Made by a program: the position numbers and the translations under genes
The notes under the pieces: model-generated
The model's database searches: none
Seen by the model: only the letters and a program-made list of their open reading frames with translations
Told to the model about the DNA's origin: nothing
NCBI RefSeq assembly: GCF_000341735.1
Contig: NZ_KB455575.1
Span: forward strand, 4,565,781-4,629,780
Length of the DNA stretch: 64,000 bases
Source: Methylotuvimicrobium buryatense 5G
GTDB taxonomy: Bacteria; Pseudomonadota; Gammaproteobacteria; Methylococcales; Methylomonadaceae
Direction of reading: 5' to 3'
Shown here: positions 1-8,221 of the stretch, one piece after another
How the letters are laid out: each line of letters starts with the position of its first letter
How positions within the stretch are numbered: the first letter of the stretch is position 1

Positions 1-388
1 TGCCATTGATGCCCTCGAAACCGATGACGTTACCCTGGGCGTCGGTTTTTTCGCTTTGACGTCTGAAAATGTTGTTATCTTGAATCAGCTGCGGCCATCC
101 GGCCAAGGTCGATCTGTTCGTAAAATCTTCCAGTTTGAGGTCGGTTACTGGACTTATACCAACGGTAAAATAAGGATTGACCGTGGGAAATACCACGCTT
201 TGTGCGGTGACAGGTAAAGGTCTTCCGTTGAGTGCGCAGGTGTGGCCGATGACAATATTGTTATAGGTAGTTCCCGTGCCGTTGATCTGGTTTTGAATTC
301 CGGTGTGAGCGTAGGCGTTTGAGCCCAATCCGCAAAGCGCTAAGCTTAGCCCGGCAAAGAGGGTTTTTTTTATGGTGATGTTTGTCAT
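1..388 (-). CDS. Secreted protein of unknown function, 5' part only (runs off the left edge)
   Basis: The reading frame starts at an ATG at 388 (read leftwards) with a good AGAGGAA ribosome site just upstream, and stays open to base 1, so only the first 129 residues are present. It begins with a typical Sec signal peptide: lysines, then a hydrophobic stretch, ending in AYA. The predicted cleavage leaves His28 as the first residue of the mature protein (HTGIQNQ). The mature part contains GTTYNNIVIGHTCALN followed by a Val-rich strand ending in VVFP. This loosely resembles the YcnI/DUF1775 copper-binding fold, which also begins with histidine. I do not recognise the family with confidence, so the copper idea is a suggestion only. 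The gene is separated from the next one by about 1.4 kb of repeats. Confidence 0.72.
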   Translation of the reverse strand, partial: MTNITIKKTLFAGLSLALCGLGSNAYAHTGIQNQINGTGTTYNNIVIGHTCALNGRPLPVTAQSVVFPTVNPYFTVGISPVTDLKLEDFTNRSTLAGWPQLIQDNNIFRRQSEKTDAQGNVIGFEGING

Positions 389-832
389 TACGTTCCTCTG
401 GTTAATTAATTGGCAGTTGTTATTTTCATTTCAGCTTTCTCGGCGAGAAAGATGAGTTTGAATTGGGGTATCGGCAATAAGCATGCCAAAAATAAATAAT
501 GATTTAATATCCTACTGATAGGCTCAGTTTTTATTGAGAGGGTGCATGCTTTTTAATTAAACTGTGTTATATAGCATAAAAATAAAACGCATTTATCGGG
601 TATTAGGCTATCAACTTAAATTCGGCAGTCAGTTTATGAAGGTCGCGAAAGTAATCATGGGGCTATATAAATCTTTGAATCATACATTTAGCCGGTAATT
701 TGAAAAGTATAACTAATTGAATATTATTGTGGTTTTCGTGTGTGTTCGTGCAAAAAATGCTTTTTATAGGATCAAGGTAATTCGGTTGTAACCGAACGAC
801 GCCGACTCGTGCCAAGCCTCCATGTTGATCGT

Positions 833-993
833 TATACCCATCGTGGATCAAAATTCGGCACCGGGGTGATCGTCAAAGGACGCCGTGAATACGTCTATGT
901 AGGCTCTATGCCAGCATCCATGCTGGCATAGTCTTTACCGATCACCCCGGCGCCTCTTTAAGCATCGCCGAAATTTGAAGTGCGAAAGGTATA
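833..993. repeat. Family A palindromic repeat (TATACC ends), copy 1
   Basis: Starts TATACCCATCG and ends GCGAAAGGTATA, so the two ends are inverted repeats that can fold on each other. The centre carries the motif AAAGGACGCCGTGAATACGT, seen in most copies in this window, followed by an inner palindrome (TATGCCAGCATCC / GGATGCTGGCATA type). The ends suggest insertion at a TA dinucleotide, as in IS630/mariner-type miniature elements. No transposase for it lies in the window. Confidence 0.8.
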
Positions 994-1359
994 AACGATT
1001 ATTGTTAATTAGAGATAAAGCAAGAAAATCATGCTGTTAGTTTTCATGGTGCGTTGATGTTGGGCTAGATTGACGAATATTTGCGATTATCTGTTAGGTT
1101 TATCCGATATCTTTTGAATCGGTCGGAGGAAGGTGGCGGGTTTAAGGAGGAAGTTGTTCGGTTGATTTGGGTTTTGTTGTCTTGACGTATCGGTAAGGTC
1201 GCGTGGCGCTTGAGGTTCTCGCAGGCTTACATTGTTTTTTCGATGCTGCCCGGAGAGTGGGATTTCAATTAAACTGTGTTATTTAACTCATGTTGTGCGT
1301 GATATCCCGCATTTTTTAAAGATTGCTCGTGCTGCGAAGATGAGGATATCGGTAGCGGT

Positions 1360-1404
1360 GCAGATTTTTACTCCTGCAAAATCTGCACTCACGCCATCCA
1401 TGGC
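1360..1404 (+). repeat. Family E 45-bp hairpin module, copy 1
   Basis: GCAGATTTTTACTCCTGCAAAATCTGC can fold into a hairpin and is followed by ACGCCATCCATGGC. Near-identical modules occur at 30653-30699, inside a family B element, and inverted at 62420-62464, inside a family C element. It is therefore a mobile or recombining module in its own right. Confidence 0.65.
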
Positions 1405-1776
1405 GCTTGACGATTTTTTTCTCCTCGGCAATTGCTGAGTTACGTAGATGTAATGAATGCAGAAAATGCAGAAGCGTTTTTCTAGTTGCTTGCCCTGCTA
1501 CACGCCATCCATGGCGATCAGACTGCCGGTTTTCGGTGATGAAGGGTGACATCTTCAATATAATAATGGCGGCTAATCAAGCCGAATTCAGTGTAGGGTT
1601 TAAATATGACAAACATATGACAAATGTGGAGGGGTAAAATGGTCCTGTTATTGCATACTTTTATTGTTTGGTATTGACTCAAAAATGGACGAAATCCATA
1701 CGCACATTTCAAAATTTGAAGTGCGAAAGGTAATACACAAAACTGAAAAATTGTTCCCTTAACTAACGAATAAAAA

Positions 1777-2280
1777 ATGTCCCGTACAAAATTGATAGCA
1801 TTGGTAGCCGGTTTTGCTTCGCTGGTTTTTTTTAATCCCGCTAATGCCGACTTAACTGGCCAACCGGCCCCGCAATGTCAATTGGCGGCAATGCCAGACA
1901 ATCCGGCAGTTTCCTGGCAAGAGCTCGAAGGAAAAGTCGTATATCTCGATTTTTGGGCTTCTTGGTGTGTTCCTTGTCGGCAATCGTTTCCTTTTATGTC
2001 GCAAATGCAACGCGAACTCAAGGATCAAGGCCTTGAGGTGATTGCTGTCAATCTCGACGAGAATTTGCAAGATGCCGAGGATTTTTTGGCGCGAAATCCT
2101 GCGCAATTTTCAGTCGTCGTCGACGTTAATCAGCAGTGTGCTCAACAGTATGCTGTCAAAGCTATGCCGTCTTCTTATCTAATCGACCGGAACGGTATCG
2201 TTAGAAAAGTGCATCTTGGATTTCGCTCCGGTGAGGCTTTGGACTTTAGAAAGGCAGTCGAACAGGTTTTGATGGAATAA
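1777..2280 (+). CDS. TlpA-family periplasmic thioredoxin-like protein
   Basis: A 167-residue exported thioredoxin-fold protein. It has a signal peptide (residues 1-24, ending ANA), the redox motif WCVPC with Cys64 and Cys67, and the cis-proline context AMPSSYLID towards the C-terminus. These are standard features of the TlpA/ResA branch, which reduces or exchanges disulfides in periplasmic proteins such as apocytochromes or copper-site proteins. It is the first gene of a cluster with a DUF4266 lipoprotein, a DUF3570 outer-membrane protein and an ApbE-like protein, a combination seen in other Proteobacteria. A 280-bp repeat separates it from the next gene, so transcription may or may not continue. 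Its likely partner is the lipoprotein with the Cys-containing tail; this is inference. The ATG at 1777 lacks a strong ribosome site. Confidence 0.88.
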   Translation: MSRTKLIALVAGFASLVFFNPANADLTGQPAPQCQLAAMPDNPAVSWQELEGKVVYLDFWASWCVPCRQSFPFMSQMQRELKDQGLEVIAVNLDENLQDAEDFLARNPAQFSVVVDVNQQCAQQYAVKAMPSSYLIDRNGIVRKVHLGFRSGEALDFRKAVEQVLME

Positions 2281-2300
2281 GCGCTTAGGATTGGAGCATA

Positions 2301-2538
2301 TATCCTCCGTAGATCAAGATTTGGCACCGGGGTCCTCAGCAAAGGCCCACTGCCATTAAGTTAAGCCGTTCGTGGTGAGCCTGTCGAACCATGGACGGCT
2401 TAACTTATCGACCCAGGATTTTTCCATTCACCCTTCGACAGGCTCAGGGCGAACGGAAAAATCCTTAACTTAATGGCAGTGCAGCAAAGGCCCGGTACCT
2501 CTGTAGGTCAATGCCGGAGCTTGAGTGCGATGGGTATA
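2301..2538. repeat. Family A repeat carrying a nested palindromic element
   Basis: Outer ends TATCCTCCGTAGATC and GAGTGCGATGGGTATA match the family A termini. A separate palindromic element (2349-2480) interrupts its middle, and the 12-base sequence CAGCAAAGGCCC stands on both sides of it. Confidence 0.72.
2349..2480. repeat. Nested palindromic element with 16-bp inverted ends
   Basis: The ends ACTGCCATTAAGTTAA and TTAACTTAATGGCAGT are exact inverted repeats. The interior contains CCGTTCGTGGTGAGCCTGTC and its near complement, a REP-like sequence common in proteobacterial genomes. The direct flanks CAGCAAAGGCCC (2337-2348 and 2482-2493) look like a 12-bp target duplication, with one extra base on the right side. 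Confidence 0.72.
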
Positions 2539-2561
2539 AAAAATAATAAGAACACTAAATC

Positions 2562-2786
2562 ATGAATGTATTGACTAAATTAATACCTTGGTATTTTTTC
2601 ATATGGGGTTTCGCATTGCAGGGCTGTGCGACGGTCGAGCCGTGGGAGCGAGGCACTCTGGCCAAGCCGCAAATGGCATTGGATCGCCATCCGTTGCTAA
2701 ACGATTTGCGTGGACACAATTATGGTAGCCGCGAAGCGGCAGGAGCGGGTAGTTCTGCAACTGGAGGCGGTTGTGGCTGTTATTGA
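2562..2786 (+). CDS. DUF4266 small lipoprotein with GGGCGCY tail
   Basis: A 74-residue predicted lipoprotein. It has an N-terminal hydrophobic segment, a lipobox ending in GCAT (lipidated Cys at about residue 22), the family signature VEPWERGTLAKPQMALD, and a C-terminal tail SSATGGGCGCY. The signature and the Cys-rich tail are typical of DUF4266, whose function is unknown. The family is usually found beside DUF3570 and ApbE genes, as here. The two cysteines at the very end could bind metal or accept a disulfide from the neighbouring TlpA protein; that is a guess. Its last codons overlap the start of the next gene (GTG at 2773), so the two are translationally coupled. Confidence 0.85.
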   Translation: MNVLTKLIPWYFFIWGFALQGCATVEPWERGTLAKPQMALDRHPLLNDLRGHNYGSREAAGAGSSATGGGCGCY

Positions 2787-5463
2787 CGAATCCAAATCTG
2801 TCAAGGACGATGGCAAGCCGGCGCGAACCAGTTTACAAGCATTGACGGCCGCGGCATTGATTTTGCCTGGACTGGCTCCGGCGGCGGCGCAAGACAATGA
2901 GTTTACTTTTCAGTACGGCCGTTATGAAGAGAGTCGACGCGATTTGGGTGAAGTGACCAATTTAGATGGTGAAGTTGTTCTCAATAGAAGCCAATTCAAA
3001 CCGATAACTGTCGATAGTCTGCAAACGACCGCGAATGTCAGATTGGCCGACCGTATCAAATTCGCTTTCAAGTATGTGCAAGACACCTGGTCCGGCGCCA
3101 CGCCGGTGAGTACCGCACCGGCAACTCGTCAAGGCAATGTCGCATTTGGTTCCGGCGCGACGATGGCGGGGGCTTCGCCGTTTTTAAATACGGGTGGCTC
3201 GGCTGCGGGTAGAGTCTTTTTTGACTCGCAGTTAAGACCGATTCGCACGAAGCTGGATATGAATTCATTTCAAGTGCGAAGTCTCGGAGTCGATGAAAGA
3301 AATGTTCATACGATGTCGGTTGCCTCTCCGGAAGTTCGCAAGGAAGGCAGTTTCAACCTGACTTATGAATGGGATGAGGCTACAGTCAGCGCAGGCGGAG
3401 GATTGTCCATCGAAAACGATTATGAGTCGCGCTTTGCCAATTTGGGCATGACGCTCGATTTCAATCAAAAAACGACCACGGTCAGCGGAGGCTTGAGCTA
3501 TGCGAACAGCTCGACGTCGGCTCTGCTTAACCATGACGCGCAAAATTATATCAATACCAGCGCGTATGATGGCGCGTTGCCTGGGTTACAGCCCCGATAC
3601 GCAAAGCTCGAAGCCGTTCCGTTCGGTCAAAATGTGCTGCGCGGTAAACGCGAGGATTGGACGGTCAATTTAGGCTTGACGCAAATTGTAACCAAAAGCG
3701 CGTTGGCTAAATTCGGTGCTAGCTACACCCGCAGTACCGGTTATTTGAGCAACCCTTATAAAGCCGTCACGGCGATTTTTATCGACTCTAATGTTTCGGG
3801 ACAATGCGATTTCGGCTTGGATTGCCCCGCCGATGTACGATATGTGGGTCAATCGAAGGCCTTTTTGGAGCAGCGGCCGGAATTGCGCAATCAATGGAGT
3901 TTCGATACAGGCTGGGTGCAATATATCAATCCGCTCGATGCCGCGTTGCATTTCGATTACCGGTTTTATTTCGACGATTGGGGTATCAATGCGCATACCT
4001 TCGATGCCGATTGGGTGCAGCCGTTGGGCTTGGGCTGGTCGGTCACGCCTCGGGTGCGTTACTATTCCCAAAGCGAAGCCGATTTCTATACGCCTTTCTT
4101 GATAGCCGGTCCGTCTGATGACCCTGGCAACGCAAGGGATTCCAGCGATAACAGCAAGCTGCCGACACAAACCTTTTCCAGCGATCACAGGCTTTCAGGC
4201 TTTGGCGCGCTGAGTGGCGGTGTGACGGTCAGTAAGCAATTCACTAAGGGTGTCAGACTCGATGCTTCCGTGGAATATTACATGCATCGCGGCGATTGGA
4301 AAATCGGCGGTGGAGGCGAGCCGGCTTATGCCGATTTTAACTTTCTCGTTGCAAATGCCGAACTCAATGTTAATTTTTCCGATTTGGGACGCAGTTTGAC
4401 CGATGATCATAGCCATCATCACCATAATATGACCGAGCACGAACCGCTCATGCCGGCCGGCTTGATGTGTACCGGAGGGCACATGCTTAATCAGGAAGGC
4501 GACTTCATGGTGGGGTATGTGTATCAGTATTTTCGGGAAACCGGAAATATGCTGAATCGAACCGGTAAAGCTAGCGATACGTCAATGGTCGCCAACGGTT
4601 ATCGAACGGTGCCGACCTTTCATGACATGCATATGCATATGATCGATCTGATGTATGCGCCGACCGATTGGTTTAATATCATGGTGATGCCGATGTTTAT
4701 GGATATGGGTATGAATCAACGGCCATTGACCGGTATCAATCCGCCGGTTAACGTAGGAGCCGACCACTTGCATGGCGGACATGAGACCGGGGGGATTGGC
4801 GATACCTTGATGTTCGGCATGTTTAAGCTGTTTAAGCATCGCGGTCACCATGTGAATTTAGGGATTGGATTTAGCGCTCCGACGGGCGATACCGACATGA
4901 AGCTCAATCGTCAACATACGCAAGACGGCGGTTTTATTCATTACCAAATGCAACTCGGTAGCGGGACCTGGGATTTTTTACCGAGTCTGACTTATCTTGG
5001 CCAGTACGACAAGTTATCGTGGGGCGCGCAAGCAAGCGGAACTGTCCGTATGCAGAATCAAAACTCATCCGGGTATGCGCTGGGTAATATGTTTCAAGCT
5101 ACCGCTTGGGGTAGCTATAGTATTTTCAATTGGCTGTCCGGTTCCGTGCGTGGTGTTTATACGACCGAAGGGTCGATCAGCGGTCGATTCAATCCGATAG
5201 CGGGTAATTGCTCGGTAAACTATTCTAATGCTTCCGAGCCTTGCAATAACGTCAATCCGACAGGGTCCACATTGGATGACCCGCGAAACTATGGCGGCCG
5301 ATTTTGGGATGTCGGTTTCGGTTTGAATGTCGTAGTGCCGGGCGGTGAGTTTTCCGGTAATCATTTAAGCGTCGAATGGCTGCAGCCTGTCCATGAAGAT
5401 GTCAACGGCTTCCAATTAGAGCGTAAGGGCTCTCTGTTTGCATCGTGGAGTTATATGTTTTAA
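2773..5463 (+). CDS. DUF3570 outer-membrane protein fused to a Met/His-rich second half
   Basis: About 896 residues. The start is set at GTG 2773 because GGAGG lies five bases upstream and the product then begins MAVIDESK followed by a signal-like segment (ALTAAALILPGLAPAAAQ). The longer frame from 2710 would overlap DUF4266 much further. Residues about 35-540 match the DUF3570 type: beta-rich, with alternating strands and many Tyr, Phe and Gly. From about residue 545 a His-rich linker (DHSHHHHNMTEHE) leads into a second beta-rich half with the Met/His-dense stretch FHDMHMHMIDLMYAP near 616. The chain ends in WSYMF, a typical terminal aromatic of outer-membrane barrels. Lone DUF3570 proteins are roughly half this length, so this appears to be a fusion. 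The Met/His cluster suggests copper or another soft metal, but no function is proven. Confidence 0.82.
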   Translation: MAVIDESKSVKDDGKPARTSLQALTAAALILPGLAPAAAQDNEFTFQYGRYEESRRDLGEVTNLDGEVVLNRSQFKPITVDSLQTTANVRLADRIKFAFKYVQDTWSGATPVSTAPATRQGNVAFGSGATMAGASPFLNTGGSAAGRVFFDSQLRPIRTKLDMNSFQVRSLGVDERNVHTMSVASPEVRKEGSFNLTYEWDEATVSAGGGLSIENDYESRFANLGMTLDFNQKTTTVSGGLSYANSSTSALLNHDAQNYINTSAYDGALPGLQPRYAKLEAVPFGQNVLRGKREDWTVNLGLTQIVTKSALAKFGASYTRSTGYLSNPYKAVTAIFIDSNVSGQCDFGLDCPADVRYVGQSKAFLEQRPELRNQWSFDTGWVQYINPLDAALHFDYRFYFDDWGINAHTFDADWVQPLGLGWSVTPRVRYYSQSEADFYTPFLIAGPSDDPGNARDSSDNSKLPTQTFSSDHRLSGFGALSGGVTVSKQFTKGVRLDASVEYYMHRGDWKIGGGGEPAYADFNFLVANAELNVNFSDLGRSLTDDHSHHHHNMTEHEPLMPAGLMCTGGHMLNQEGDFMVGYVYQYFRETGNMLNRTGKASDTSMVANGYRTVPTFHDMHMHMIDLMYAPTDWFNIMVMPMFMDMGMNQRPLTGINPPVNVGADHLHGGHETGGIGDTLMFGMFKLFKHRGHHVNLGIGFSAPTGDTDMKLNRQHTQDGGFIHYQMQLGSGTWDFLPSLTYLGQYDKLSWGAQASGTVRMQNQNSSGYALGNMFQATAWGSYSIFNWLSGSVRGVYTTEGSISGRFNPIAGNCSVNYSNASEPCNNVNPTGSTLDDPRNYGGRFWDVGFGLNVVVPGGEFSGNHLSVEWLQPVHEDVNGFQLERKGSLFASWSYMF

Positions 5464-5466
5464 TTC

Positions 5467-5515
5467 TACCCTCGTAGATCAAAATGGGGCCGAATTTTGA
5501 TCTGCGATGGGTATA
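5467..5515. repeat. Short family A remnant (core deleted)
   Basis: TACCCTCGTAGATCAAAA and TTTTGATCTGCGATGGGTA are the two ends of the family A repeat joined with almost nothing between them. It overlaps the first possible start codon of the ApbE gene, which makes that start doubtful. Confidence 0.6.
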
Positions 5516-6485
5516 CGACAATCAAGTCCTGTCTCTATTGCCACGCCCACTGAACTTCGATTTGAAAAAGCCATCCCTAAACTATTTTCGATTCAACTTT
5601 AAAGCCATGGGTACGCCCTGCGAGATACAGTTGTTTGCTCGCTCGCGGCAGTCCGCCCAACAAGCAGCGAATATCGTTATCGCCGATGTGCAGCGTTTGG
5701 AGCGTTTATATTCGCGTTACCGATCGGATAGTTTCTTATCCGAAATAAACCGTACCGCCGCTCGGGCGGGGTCGATAAGTGTCGATGACGAAACGGCCGG
5801 CTTGTTGAATTATGCACAAACCTGCTACGAACAAAGTGACGGCTTGTTTGATATCAGTTCCGGTATCTTGCGCAAGGCTTGGCGTTTCGACCGGAATATC
5901 TTGCCGGATGAAGGGCAAATTCGAGCGCTATTGGAGAAAATCGGTTGGCATAAGATCGGCTGGCAACAGCCGAAATTAAGTTTTTCTGTGTTCGGTATGG
6001 AGCTTGATTTCGGCGGAATCGTCAAAGAGTATGCAGTAGATCGCGCCGCCGGGTTATGCTTGCAAGCCGGCATCGAGCATGGTCTGATCAATCTTGGCGG
6101 CGATATTAAAATCGTCGGACCCCGGCCGGACGGTTCGCCTTGGCAAATCGGCATCGCGCATCCGCGGCGTAAAGGCGAGGTCATGCAATCATTGGGTTTG
6201 GTTAGCGGGGCCTTGGCGAGCAGCGGCGATTACGAGCGTTGTTTAGAAATCGGCGGCGTGCGCTATGGCCATGTTCTCAATCCTAAAACAGGGTGGCCGG
6301 TGCGTTTTTTGGCTTCGGTTAGTGTCGTCGGCGACTTTTGCGTGGTTTCGGGTAGTGCTTCGACCATTGCGATGCTTAAAGAAGAGCAAGGCCCTGCCTG
6401 GCTAGAGACTTTGGGGTTGCCCTATCTTTGGGTCGATGTCAACGGCAATGCAGGCGGCCCGCTTATGGAAAATTCGTCCATGTAG
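5484..6485 (+). CDS. ApbE-like FAD:protein FMN transferase
   Basis: ApbE proteins attach FMN from FAD to a Thr or Ser of exported redox proteins. Recognisable blocks are FKAMGTPCEIQLF, LYSRYRSDSFLSEIN, DISSGILRKAWRFD, MELDFGGIVKEYAVDRA, GLINLGGDIKIVG, SSGDYER and HVLNPKTGWP. No signal peptide is visible. The C-terminal metal-binding block is unusual: where typical members have Asp four residues before a Thr (ADAxxT), this one has SGSAST, so Gly replaces the Asp. It may therefore be a divergent subfamily tied to DUF3570 clusters. The ATG at 5484 lies in a repeat remnant and has no ribosome site. A real start near 5562 (TTG) or at the ATG of KAMGTPC is possible. It closes the TlpA/DUF4266/DUF3570 cluster. 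Confidence 0.83.
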   Translation: MGPNFDLRWVYDNQVLSLLPRPLNFDLKKPSLNYFRFNFKAMGTPCEIQLFARSRQSAQQAANIVIADVQRLERLYSRYRSDSFLSEINRTAARAGSISVDDETAGLLNYAQTCYEQSDGLFDISSGILRKAWRFDRNILPDEGQIRALLEKIGWHKIGWQQPKLSFSVFGMELDFGGIVKEYAVDRAAGLCLQAGIEHGLINLGGDIKIVGPRPDGSPWQIGIAHPRRKGEVMQSLGLVSGALASSGDYERCLEIGGVRYGHVLNPKTGWPVRFLASVSVVGDFCVVSGSASTIAMLKEEQGPAWLETLGLPYLWVDVNGNAGGPLMENSSM

Positions 6486-6603
6486 ATACTCTATGCTGGC
6501 CTCTTACCTAGCGTTAGGTGAGGTGAGGGATCGAACGCTTCGGCGCCTCCGCGGGTACGGCCAAAATTTGAAGTGCGAAAAGTATAATCACGAAATCTTA
6601 AAC
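6486..6603. repeat. Degenerate family A/C repeat remnant
   Basis: Includes CGGCGCCTCCGCGGGTACGG and the terminal motif AAATTTGAAGTGCGAAAAGTATA. Other parts are too diverged to align. It lies between the ApbE gene and the palindromic element that carries the IS110 copy. No gene is supported. Confidence 0.5.
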
Positions 6604-6648
6604 CTAAAAAGAGCAGTTGAGAGCCTCAAACTACCGTTCGCCCTGAGC

Positions 6649-6868
6649 AAAGTAAGCGCCCTTCGGTCGCATGGCGTTAGCAAGAAACAGGGGAAGGCTA
6701 CCGTTGAAAGTGTATTATATATGGACCTTACCAGCAAAGACCGAATAAGCACTGGTGCTAATTGCCCGTTGTCTGAGTGTGGTTTGGTGACGTCGGCGAC
6801 TTTGGTGAGCTTTTGCATCCCGCTTGAGAGAATGAGCAAGACGATGTCCCCAGCTGGCAAGGCTATTT
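6649..6868 (+). ncRNA. Candidate bridge RNA region of the IS110 element
   Basis: This non-coding left end precedes the transposase. In the IS110 subgroup this position encodes a structured bridge RNA whose loops pair with target and donor DNA. The placement and length fit, but I have not demonstrated the fold or the pairing loops. A loop complementary to the GAGCCCTTCGG target would support it. Confidence 0.35.
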
Positions 6869-6895
6869 ATGAACTTTCATCAGGAGTTTATGCCC

Positions 6896-8221
6896 ATGGC
6901 TATGCGCGTCAGCAAAGTATTGAATATTCAGTATCCCAATGCGGCCGGTATTGATATTGGTAGCCGCAGCCACTTTGTGGCGGTTCCGGCGGATCGCGCG
7001 ACAGAGTCGGTGCGGGAATTTGGTTGTTATACCGAAGATCTCAATGCGCTAGCCTTGTGGTTGCTGGACTGCGGCATTACGATAGCCGCGCTTGAATCAA
7101 CAGGCGTCTATTGGATTCCGGTGTTCGAGGTTTTGGAAGCACATGGCATTCAGGTGATGTTGGTCAATGCGCGTAGCGTTAAAAATGTCTCGGGCCGTAA
7201 ATCCGATGTCCTGGATTGTCAGTGGCTCCAGCAATTGATGAGTTTTGGTTTGCTCAGTTCGGCATTTCGCCCGCCTGCGGATGTTTGCGCGTTACGTGCC
7301 GTCTCGCGCCAGCGCGACACGTTGCTGCAAGACCAAGCGCGTTGCGTACAACGCATGCAAAAAGCGCTGACACAGATGAACCTGCAATTAACCAATGTCA
7401 TCACGGATATCACTGGACAAACTGGACTGAACATCATACGAGCCATTGTCGCCGGGGAGCGAAATCCTATCGAACTGGCCAAACATCGAAATTACCGCAT
7501 CAAGGCAAGTGAAGTTGAAATAGCCAAGAGCTTGGAAGGAACATGGAAAGCAGAGCATTTATTTTGCTTGTCGCAAGCCTTATCGCTTTATGACACCTAT
7601 CGAGCCTTAATCGCTGAGGCAGACGCGAAGTTGGAGACCCTCATTGCTCCATTACGTCGTCAAGACGTGCAAACGGCCAAAGGCAAAACCAAGCGAGGCG
7701 GCAAGAATGCGCCCGGCTTTGATGTGCAGGAGGCTTTGAGGGAATGGGCAGGCGTTGATTTAACCCAGATTGGTGGTATTGATGTTTGCACGGCACTTAA
7801 AGTTTTGGTGGAGTTAGGTACGGACCTATCCAAGTTTAAAACGGCCAAGCATTTTTGTTCCTGGCTGGGATTATGCCCAGGGACCCGAATCTCAGGCGGC
7901 AAACGTCTTTCAGGCGCTAGCAAACGGATACCTAACCGGGTGGCGCGTGCGCTTAAGTTAGCGGCGCAAGGATTGCATCGCAGCCAATGCGGATTAGGCG
8001 CCTATTACCGAAAAACGGCGGCTCGCTTGGGTAAAGGAAAAGCTATCACCGCCACAGCGCATAAATTAGCCCGATTAATCTATGCCATGTTAACGAAGGG
8101 CACCGAGTATGTTCAGCAATCACAAGCTGAATATGAAGCGAAATTCCATGACCGTACCCTTAAGTATCTTCAACTAAAGGCGAAAACACTCGGATTTGAC
8201 CTCGTGCCTCAAGCTGTTTGA
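6896..8221 (+). CDS. IS110-family transposase
   Basis: About 441 residues from ATG 6896, chosen because CAGGAG lies nine bases upstream; in-frame ATGs at 6869 and 6890 are alternatives. The N-terminal RuvC-like DEDD domain shows GIDIGSRSHFVAV (first Asp), ALESTGVYW (Glu) and SGRKSDVLDCQWLQQL (the last two Asp). The C-terminal Transposase_20 domain shows the HFCSWLGLCPGT / ISGGKRLSG block with the catalytic serine. A central charged region, KGKTKRGGK, is present. The frame is intact, so the element may be active. Its only role is transposition guided by its RNA. The two flanks belong to a palindromic repeat, not to a cellular gene. Confidence 0.93.
   Translation: MAMRVSKVLNIQYPNAAGIDIGSRSHFVAVPADRATESVREFGCYTEDLNALALWLLDCGITIAALESTGVYWIPVFEVLEAHGIQVMLVNARSVKNVSGRKSDVLDCQWLQQLMSFGLLSSAFRPPADVCALRAVSRQRDTLLQDQARCVQRMQKALTQMNLQLTNVITDITGQTGLNIIRAIVAGERNPIELAKHRNYRIKASEVEIAKSLEGTWKAEHLFCLSQALSLYDTYRALIAEADAKLETLIAPLRRQDVQTAKGKTKRGGKNAPGFDVQEALREWAGVDLTQIGGIDVCTALKVLVELGTDLSKFKTAKHFCSWLGLCPGTRISGGKRLSGASKRIPNRVARALKLAAQGLHRSQCGLGAYYRKTAARLGKGKAITATAHKLARLIYAMLTKGTEYVQQSQAEYEAKFHDRTLKYLQLKAKTLGFDLVPQAV

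Larger units (their letters stand above)
389..1776. other. Long intergenic region with repeat remnants, no convincing gene
   Basis: About 1.4 kb without a supportable gene. It is AT-rich near 389-770. It then holds a full copy of the TATACC-ended repeat (833-993), a 45-bp hairpin module (1360-1404) also found at 30653 and 62420, a second CACGCCATCCATGGCG fragment near 1501, and a half-copy of the TATACC repeat end (AATTTGAAGTGCGAAAGGTA) near 1712. The short open frames here run across these repeats and have no ribosome sites. Confidence 0.7.

Noticed and set aside
663..851. Minus-strand frame of 62 codons
   Set aside because: It runs into a family A repeat, has no ribosome site and no recognisable protein features.
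6436..6954. 172-codon frame across the ApbE end and the IS110 left end
   Set aside because: It spans unrelated pieces (gene end, repeat remnant, IS end) and is better explained as chance.
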